From: Cheilinus undulatus
Taxonomy: Eukaryota; Chordata; Actinopteri; Labriformes; Labridae
Direction: 5' to 3'
DNA length: 64,000 nucleotides
Assembly (NCBI RefSeq): GCF_018320785.1
Contig: NC_054877.1
Coordinates: forward strand, 37,036,151-37,100,150
Shown: positions 46,301 to 64,000 of the stretch, piece by piece
Layout: the number at the start of each line of letters is the position of its first letter
Numbering within the stretch: position 1 is the first letter of the stretch
Made by a program: the position numbers and the translations under genes
The notes under the pieces: generated by a model
What the model saw: the letters and a program-made list of their open reading frames with translations, nothing else
What the model was told of the DNA's origin: nothing
Databases searched by the model: none

Positions 46301-47983
46301 GGCAAATATCAACAATAAGTGCTGCATTTGACCGACAGCCATGACCTTTGATTTAGATGTGAAACACAACTAGTACCTTTGCTTTGCAACAGCACAATTG
46401 TAATACTTACCACTTAGCTTTGCCTCGAGTGTCCCAGAAACCCATTGGTCTGGGGATGTTGCAGGGCCCCAGGGTGGCCTGCTTGTAATAACTATAGAAC
46501 ATCAGCATCATTTCATCGGATGGCTGGAATGGACCTGAGAAATGAAAAAACCAAGTCATAGTGTGAACAAGATACTATAAAAGCATTTAATATTATTCTA
46601 AATATGGCTTGCATCAGTAGTTAGATTAAAGCAGTAGATCTAAACTGGAAGCCTAAAAAAAAAAACCCAAATCATAACCAAAATTTCAAACATTTTCAAC
46701 TGCTCCAAGGTATTTACTAAAAAATTTAACAGCTTAAAACCTTCAATGGAACAAAACATTTTATCAAACAAAGAGACAGCAGCAAAAAACAAACAAACAA
46801 AAAATTTAAAAGCGCATCATTACTGAGGCCATGGAGGGAAATGCATGCTTACATTAAATTTTGTTTTCTATGATGACATGCACATTTTGATGATTTGATT
46901 AAAATAAATTGAGAATCATTATATTTTCATAGGAAAACCAGCTTTGCTGTCCCAAGATAAGGAGATAAATAAGCCAAGCTCTTAAGAAAGCAACCAAATT
47001 ACATGGTTTCACAGCAACAATGAGTAAAACAAAATATATGGATGTGTGGATATATAGACTCTGCCACATTTTTTTCCAGGCAAACATTAACATCCAATGT
47101 TAATTCTGTCAATTTAAACTATGACTAAAAATGTTTGGTGCCTACCTTTAGTCCATGAGAAAGACTAGACTAAGACCAGGTAAAAATAGTCTATGATGAT
47201 AAAAACTCTAACAATAAGTAATTTTGTCTTTCGTTACAGAGACCAAAACTAGACTGAATTGTTGGTGCAGGACTGCTGCACATGGAAAATCCATGTTTTA
47301 TTCACTCTACCAGTAAAGTATGCCATTTTTTTCAGTATATTTTGAATCAATTTAGGTATTGGTGTTGCATTAATTTTGTTGTTTTACATTCATATTCATT
47401 TTACAATTTGGCTGATTAAATTTTTACAAAGAAAAAAATGTCCAGACTCAAATCAAATATAAAAATGTATGGACTTTCTACTGACTCTGACTGGACTAAT
47501 GTGTTTCTTTTTTTTTTTGAGTTTTTGACAACCTAAAATATAAAGATTGAAAGTTACTCAAATTTGACTAAAACAAACAAAAAAAAACTGAGACTAAATT
47601 CAAAATAGGCAGCTAAAATTAACACTGTTTGTGACCCACTGAAAACATGCCTTATGACCCACTTATGGGTCCCGACCCACCAGTTGAGAACCACTGGTCT
47701 AGAGGACAACTCAGCCCTTCCCCTTACAGTAGCATTATCAATGGGTTATAAAAGAGTTCAGCTGCACTAAATGCTTTCTGCATGTAGGTTAATCACCTAG
47801 AGTGTTTACACTCCATAAAGACCAGACATCACAATATCTAACAAACAGGTGCAGTCATTTAAATGAACAGACAACAATAGAGGATAATAGAGAACAGTCC
47901 TTACCCTCTTCAGGCAAACTCCTGATCACTCTAACTGCAGCAGCAAATTTCGCCTCCAGGCTGCATTTGTCCTCCTGCGCCAT
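34188..47983 (-). CDS. acbd5: ACBD5, peroxisomal acyl-CoA-binding tether, 11 coding exons
   Basis: Exons in transcript order: 47905-47983, 46411-46534, 45735-45807, 45222-45372, 42047-42262, 40748-40963, 38100-38194, 35024-35207, 34646-34854, 34398-34448, 34188-34307. They join to 505 residues, near the human length. ACBD5 is a tail-anchored peroxisomal protein that binds very-long-chain acyl-CoA for beta-oxidation and tethers peroxisomes to ER by its FFAT motif binding VAPB. The ACB domain is at about 8-95 ([37 protein letters not shown]). An acidic disordered middle (150-215) is encoded by exon 5. An FFAT-like EFCDSME lies at 306-312, a coiled coil at about 418-446 ([20 protein letters not shown]), a membrane helix at about 477-497, and a basic tail QRRRR. 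The conserved RRGRG and RPSWWPF blocks fix the family. Teleosts may have two copies; I cannot tell which this is. Confidence 0.96.
34398..34448 (-). CDS. acbd5: ACBD5 exon 10, 51-base in-frame exon with weak donor
   Basis: This exon encodes residues 450-466, [17 protein letters not shown], in line with the human KSSTSTLQ..PTSQR stretch. It is a multiple of three in phase 0 on both sides, so skipping it would keep the frame. The donor AAAAG|GTCCTA departs from the consensus at +3 to +6, so alternative use is plausible. Confidence 0.8.
34880..34898. repeat. poly-T run next to ACBD5 exon 9
   Basis: An uninterrupted T stretch of about 19 bases, in the intron 5' of exon 9 in transcript terms, reading as an A-run on the coding strand. 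Confidence 0.8.
35208..38099 (-). other. ACBD5 intron 7
   Basis: This 2.9 kb intron contains the AGCTA-rich degenerate repeat (35740-36440). The remaining 36.5-38.1 kb is AT-rich with no gene or named element. Confidence 0.65.
35740..36440. repeat. AGCTA-rich degenerate repeat tract
   Basis: About 700 bases are dominated by GCTA/TAGCT words (gctaaagctaagctcac, ctacgtagctac, gctatgtagctaatg). A unit containing AAAGCTAAGCTCACAAAGCAG recurs at 35807 and 35945, a 138-base period. Both strands read alike because AGCT and TACGTA are palindromic. An open frame within it (35783-36013) is a by-product of the repeat. Confidence 0.75.
38100..38194 (-). CDS. acbd5: ACBD5 exon 7: FFAT-like VAP-binding motif
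   Basis: This exon encodes residues 287-318, with [20 protein letters not shown]. The core EFCDSME (306-312) matches FFAT consensus EFFDAxE at positions 1, 2, 4 and 7, with an acidic and serine-rich flank (SDNEE). The human motif is VYCDSMEQ, so the fish core is closer to consensus by having E-F at positions 1-2. This is the site that binds VAPB on the ER. Confidence 0.88.
38578..38627. repeat. lone end of the Harbinger-like family
   Basis: CTAAAGCCTGATTTATGCTC followed by TTGTGTTGATGC closely resembles the left end of the element at 39749 (CTAAAGCCTGTTTTATGCTT). No second end lies nearby. Confidence 0.5.
39749..40374 (+). mobile_element. PIF/Harbinger-like non-autonomous element with MADF-like remnant
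   Basis: The left end AAGCCTGTTTTATGCTTGAC and the right end GCAAAGCATAACTGAGCCTTT (its reverse complement begins AAAGGCTCAGTTATGCTTTG) form imperfect inverted repeats, extended by TGTCCGCG/GCTGTCCGC words. Inside, a plus-strand frame at about 39914-40018 reads [20 protein letters not shown] then SSFKDHRD, resembling the start of the MADF/Myb-like accessory protein of Harbinger transposons. It is a short remnant; no transposase is seen. Confidence 0.6.
40964..42046 (-). other. ACBD5 intron 5
   Basis: This 1.08 kb intron is AT-rich. Apart from the homopolymer pair beside the acceptor I see no repeat or gene. Confidence 0.7.
40975..40996. repeat. A9G13 homopolymer pair before ACBD5 exon 6
   Basis: On the coding (minus) strand this reads C13T9, starting 12 bases upstream of the exon 6 boundary. 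It therefore makes up the polypyrimidine tract of that acceptor. Length variation here could affect splicing. Confidence 0.85.
42047..42262 (-). CDS. acbd5: ACBD5 exon 5: acidic low-complexity segment
   Basis: This exon encodes residues 143-215, [17 protein letters not shown] and then a run dominated by E, D, S and N ending EDEDKEEET. It corresponds to the acidic SDSGAESEEEE region of human ACBD5. Its long GA-rich purine tract (CT-rich on the plus strand) may carry exonic splicing enhancers. Confidence 0.88.
42478..42931. mobile_element. Tc1/mariner-type MITE, both ends and TA duplication present
   Basis: The element starts CAGTGCTGTGTAAAATATTT and ends AAATAGTTTTTACTGCACTG, an imperfect inverted pair flanked by TA on both sides. 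Inner parts also mirror each other: 'gcatatttgtcccacttaa' with GTTTCAGACCACC on the left, and GGTCTGAAACTTTTAAGTG with ACAAATATGC on the right. This long fold-back is typical of non-autonomous fish Tc1 derivatives. An (AAT)n microsatellite at 42744-42768 lies in its centre. Confidence 0.8.
43480..44900. repeat. degenerate long-period repeat in ACBD5 intron
   Basis: Three segments share 'atccattagtgttacaaaat' followed by TTTCAACCATT, then 'gttgggaaatcttagcttg', 'caaccttacatccgttgct' and TTTTAGCTAACT. The first word begins at about 43826, 44093 and 44313, giving spacings near 267 and 220 bases. Looser TTAGCTAAC and ATTTCAACTGTT echoes extend over about 1.4 kb. Confidence 0.65.
46411..46534 (-). 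CDS. acbd5: ACBD5 exon 2: core of the acyl-CoA-binding fold
   Basis: This exon encodes residues 27-68: [20 protein letters not shown], then [20 protein letters not shown] and KW. The Y40 and K44 of FYSYYKQAT are the conserved ligand-contacting residues of ACB domains, and PRPMGFWD forms the loop before helix 3. Strong identity with human fixes the family. Confidence 0.95.
47095..47627. repeat. MITE with CAGTGTTAATTTT ends, complete copy
   Basis: The left end is CAATGTTAATTCTGTC and the right end is AAAATTAACACTG, reverse complement CAGTGTTAATTTT. Inside are many GACTAAAACTAGACT-type words. A second, partial copy begins at 54050. The family is common in teleosts; the superfamily was not determined. 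Confidence 0.65.
47632..47700. repeat. hAT-type end fragment
   Basis: The stretch reads 'gtgacccactgaaaacatg', 'cccacttatgggtcccgac' and then CCACCAGTTGAGAACCACTG. Reversed, it begins CAGTGGTTCTCAACTGGTGG, a very frequent fish hAT-derived terminus. Only one end is present. Confidence 0.5.
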
Positions 47984-48420
47984 GCTGACTCCCAACAAGG
48001 ATGACTGGACTGAGTCCTCACATCTTCAACAAGAATATGAAAGAATTTAGCGAAAAAGCGTGGCAGTTCAGACCGTGCTAAAAGAGGGGCGCCTCTTCAC
48101 AGTTTGGCCATCAGTGTAGCATAAAGCCTCTTGGGTTGTCTAAGGAGGCGAACATTTTTATCCCTAAAGCTGTGATGTTTTTGGATATAATTGCCTTCTG
48201 TCAAACATTTTTGGGGGAGCTGGTGCTAACTGACCACGTAATATCACGGAAATATTTCCCCTCTCTGCCTGATTTATGACATACTCACCATACAGTTGCC
48301 ATTCGCCGGTGGGATAATTATTTTATTAGCCGTTATCTGTCTGCAATATGCAGCAAAAAGCCAATCTGAGCTCCGGTCAAGGATGAGCCAAACAGTCAGC
48401 GGGTGGTTATCAAACATACA

Positions 48421-48550
48421 TGGGAAATGTAGTTTTTACCGAGCAGACTCACTTTAAACGTTGGCTTAAGCCTCAGAGCTTTTCTCCTTTAAATCCCAGA
48501 AACCCTTTTCAGAGGGTATTTAAACCGCAATGATGCATGGGAAATGTAGT
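48421..48550. promoter_or_regulatory. ACBD5/ABI1 bidirectional promoter: twin ZNF143-like sites
   Basis: TGGGAAATGTAGT occurs at 48421-48433 and again at 48538-48550, both in the same orientation. The reverse complement ACTACATTTCCCA differs at one position from the ZNF143/THAP11 core ACTACAATTCCCA. The second copy also has the preceding GC (GCATGGGAAATGTAGT). Such sites are typical of housekeeping and divergent promoters. Confidence 0.6.
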
Positions 48551-48907
48551 GTTTTTGGGCTTTCTGTTAAAATTAGGGTACAGCCCTTTACAGTCTTCAG
48601 GTACAGCCTTTCGTTACTACCATAAATGCTTTAAATACATAGTTCAATCATTATTTTGACCAAGTAATAAAAAACAGATAGAAATGCATTTTTTCAATAT
48701 AGAAGAATACATCCATAAAATGCAATAATCGTCCCATCCATAAATTATTATTTTAGCCCATCTAATTTTTGTTTAGTAACTGTGATTGCTTAGCTGTGAA
48801 CTATGGATGTAAATCTTAATTTTATAGACATTTATGGGCTAGTTGTATGCCCTATTTTGAGAACTGCATATTAAAATTTGGGGGCATTTTACTCAGTTTA
48901 ATGCTGA

Positions 48908-48934
<27 letters not shown>
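48908..48934. repeat. poly-T run of 27
   Basis: An uninterrupted T run lies in the ACBD5-ABI1 intergenic region, possibly the tail of a lost retrotransposed sequence on the minus strand. Confidence 0.85.
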
Positions 48935-48938
<4 letters not shown>

Positions 48939-49075
48939 GTGATAGTGATAATGAATATGCAAGTGAAGTAAAAACTGAATGAAAAGCTAGAAGATATATA
49001 CTTACATTATTCTGCAATTAAAAATATGTATATGTATGAATGATGAAAAAAGATAATGGTGATTCATGTAAAGAC

Positions 49076-49117
49076 AATAATAATAATAATAATGATAATA
49101 ATAATAATAATAATAAT
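49076..49117. repeat. (AAT)n microsatellite
   Basis: About 14 AAT units with one GAT interruption lie in the ACBD5-ABI1 intergenic region. Confidence 0.9.
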
Positions 49118-49293
49118 TACTCCGGGTTTAGCAATGCGATGGTTTGAATTTTCGTGTTAAATCGGTTTCTTAACGCTGATACCCTCTTGCCTTTTTAAGC
49201 CTATTAATACCAAGAATATGTACCTCTTAGCCCCTGATATCTTATTTTCCGCTTTATGTTATGGGCTAAACGTCATCAACTCGCTGAAATATC

Positions 49294-49332
49294 ATTGGTC
49301 CATTGCCCTACTCGCTCAGCCGCTCAGCCAAT
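49294..49332 (+). promoter_or_regulatory. ABI1 core promoter: two CCAAT boxes
   Basis: An inverted CCAAT (ATTGG, 49294-49298) and a direct CCAAT in AGCCAATCAC (49328-49332) lie 34 bases apart, about 180-210 bases before the ABI1 ATG. Spacing near three helical turns is typical of paired NF-Y sites. The surrounding sequence is GC-richer and contains CpG. Confidence 0.6.
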
Positions 49333-49404
49333 CACAGGCCTCCTTTTAACACGTCGCTGCCATTTGTCACAAGCTGTTGTGAATCGGAGGCCAGCGGACC
49401 CACA

Positions 49405-64000
<14,596 letters not shown>

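Larger units (their letters stand above)
46535..47904 (-). other. ACBD5 first intron
   Basis: This 1.37 kb intron is partly a MITE (47095-47627) directly followed by a hAT-type end (47632-47700). The rest is AT-rich. Confidence 0.65.
48551..49290. other. region between the ZNF143-like sites and ABI1 core promoter
   Basis: This AT-rich stretch holds a run of 27 T at 48908-48934 and an imperfect (AAT)n microsatellite at 49076-49117. No gene was seen. Confidence 0.7.

Overview
The window is vertebrate nuclear DNA, most likely from a teleost fish and probably a spiny-rayed one. Genes are split by GT-AG introns, the DNA is AT-rich, and introns and gaps carry Tc1/mariner elements, MITEs and tRNA-derived SINEs typical of teleosts. 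Six protein genes can be assigned by translating and joining exons: the last exon of MKX (+), RAB18 (-), PTCHD3 (+), YME1L1 (-), ACBD5 (-) and the first two coding exons of ABI1 (+). All six lie together on human chromosome 10p12, so this is one ancient syntenic block. The four complete genes give uninterrupted reading frames of 205, 835, 716 and 505 residues when their exons are joined.

Layout. 1-5.6 kb: MKX 3' end, its 3'UTR, and a tail-to-tail gap with RAB18 that holds an AGCT-rich repeat, a MITE and a SINE. 6.0-10.6 kb: RAB18, seven coding exons, with CRE and ETS motifs just upstream. 12.99-16.75 kb: PTCHD3, four exons, with a TATA-like box. 17-19 kb: a gap with a second copy of the repeat seen near 2 kb and a perfect hairpin. 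19.1-32.7 kb: YME1L1, eighteen coding exons, with one likely GC-AG intron and Tc1 elements in its introns. 33.4-48.0 kb: ACBD5, eleven coding exons, with several MITEs and degenerate repeats in long introns. 48.0-49.5 kb: a head-to-head promoter region with two ZNF143-like sites and two CCAAT boxes. 49.5-64 kb: ABI1 exon 1, a 13.2 kb intron, exon 2, and the start of intron 2.

The genes are not an operon and most act separately. RAB18 (lipid droplet/ER GTPase), ACBD5 (peroxisome-ER tether and acyl-CoA binder) and YME1L1 (mitochondrial i-AAA protease) all serve organelle and lipid homeostasis. ABI1 is a WAVE-complex actin regulator, MKX a tendon homeobox factor, and PTCHD3 a Patched/RND membrane protein.

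I found no undescribed biological system. The points most worth checking are the inferred inversion of the YME1L1-ACBD5 block relative to human with no MASTL between them, the GC-AG intron in YME1L1, the twin ZNF143-like sites in the ACBD5/ABI1 promoter, three upstream reading frames before ABI1 including a start-stop ATGTAA one base before the main ATG, an insertion in the MKX C-terminus, and several repeat families present in more than one copy. I saw no retroviral, LTR or Polinton-type element.
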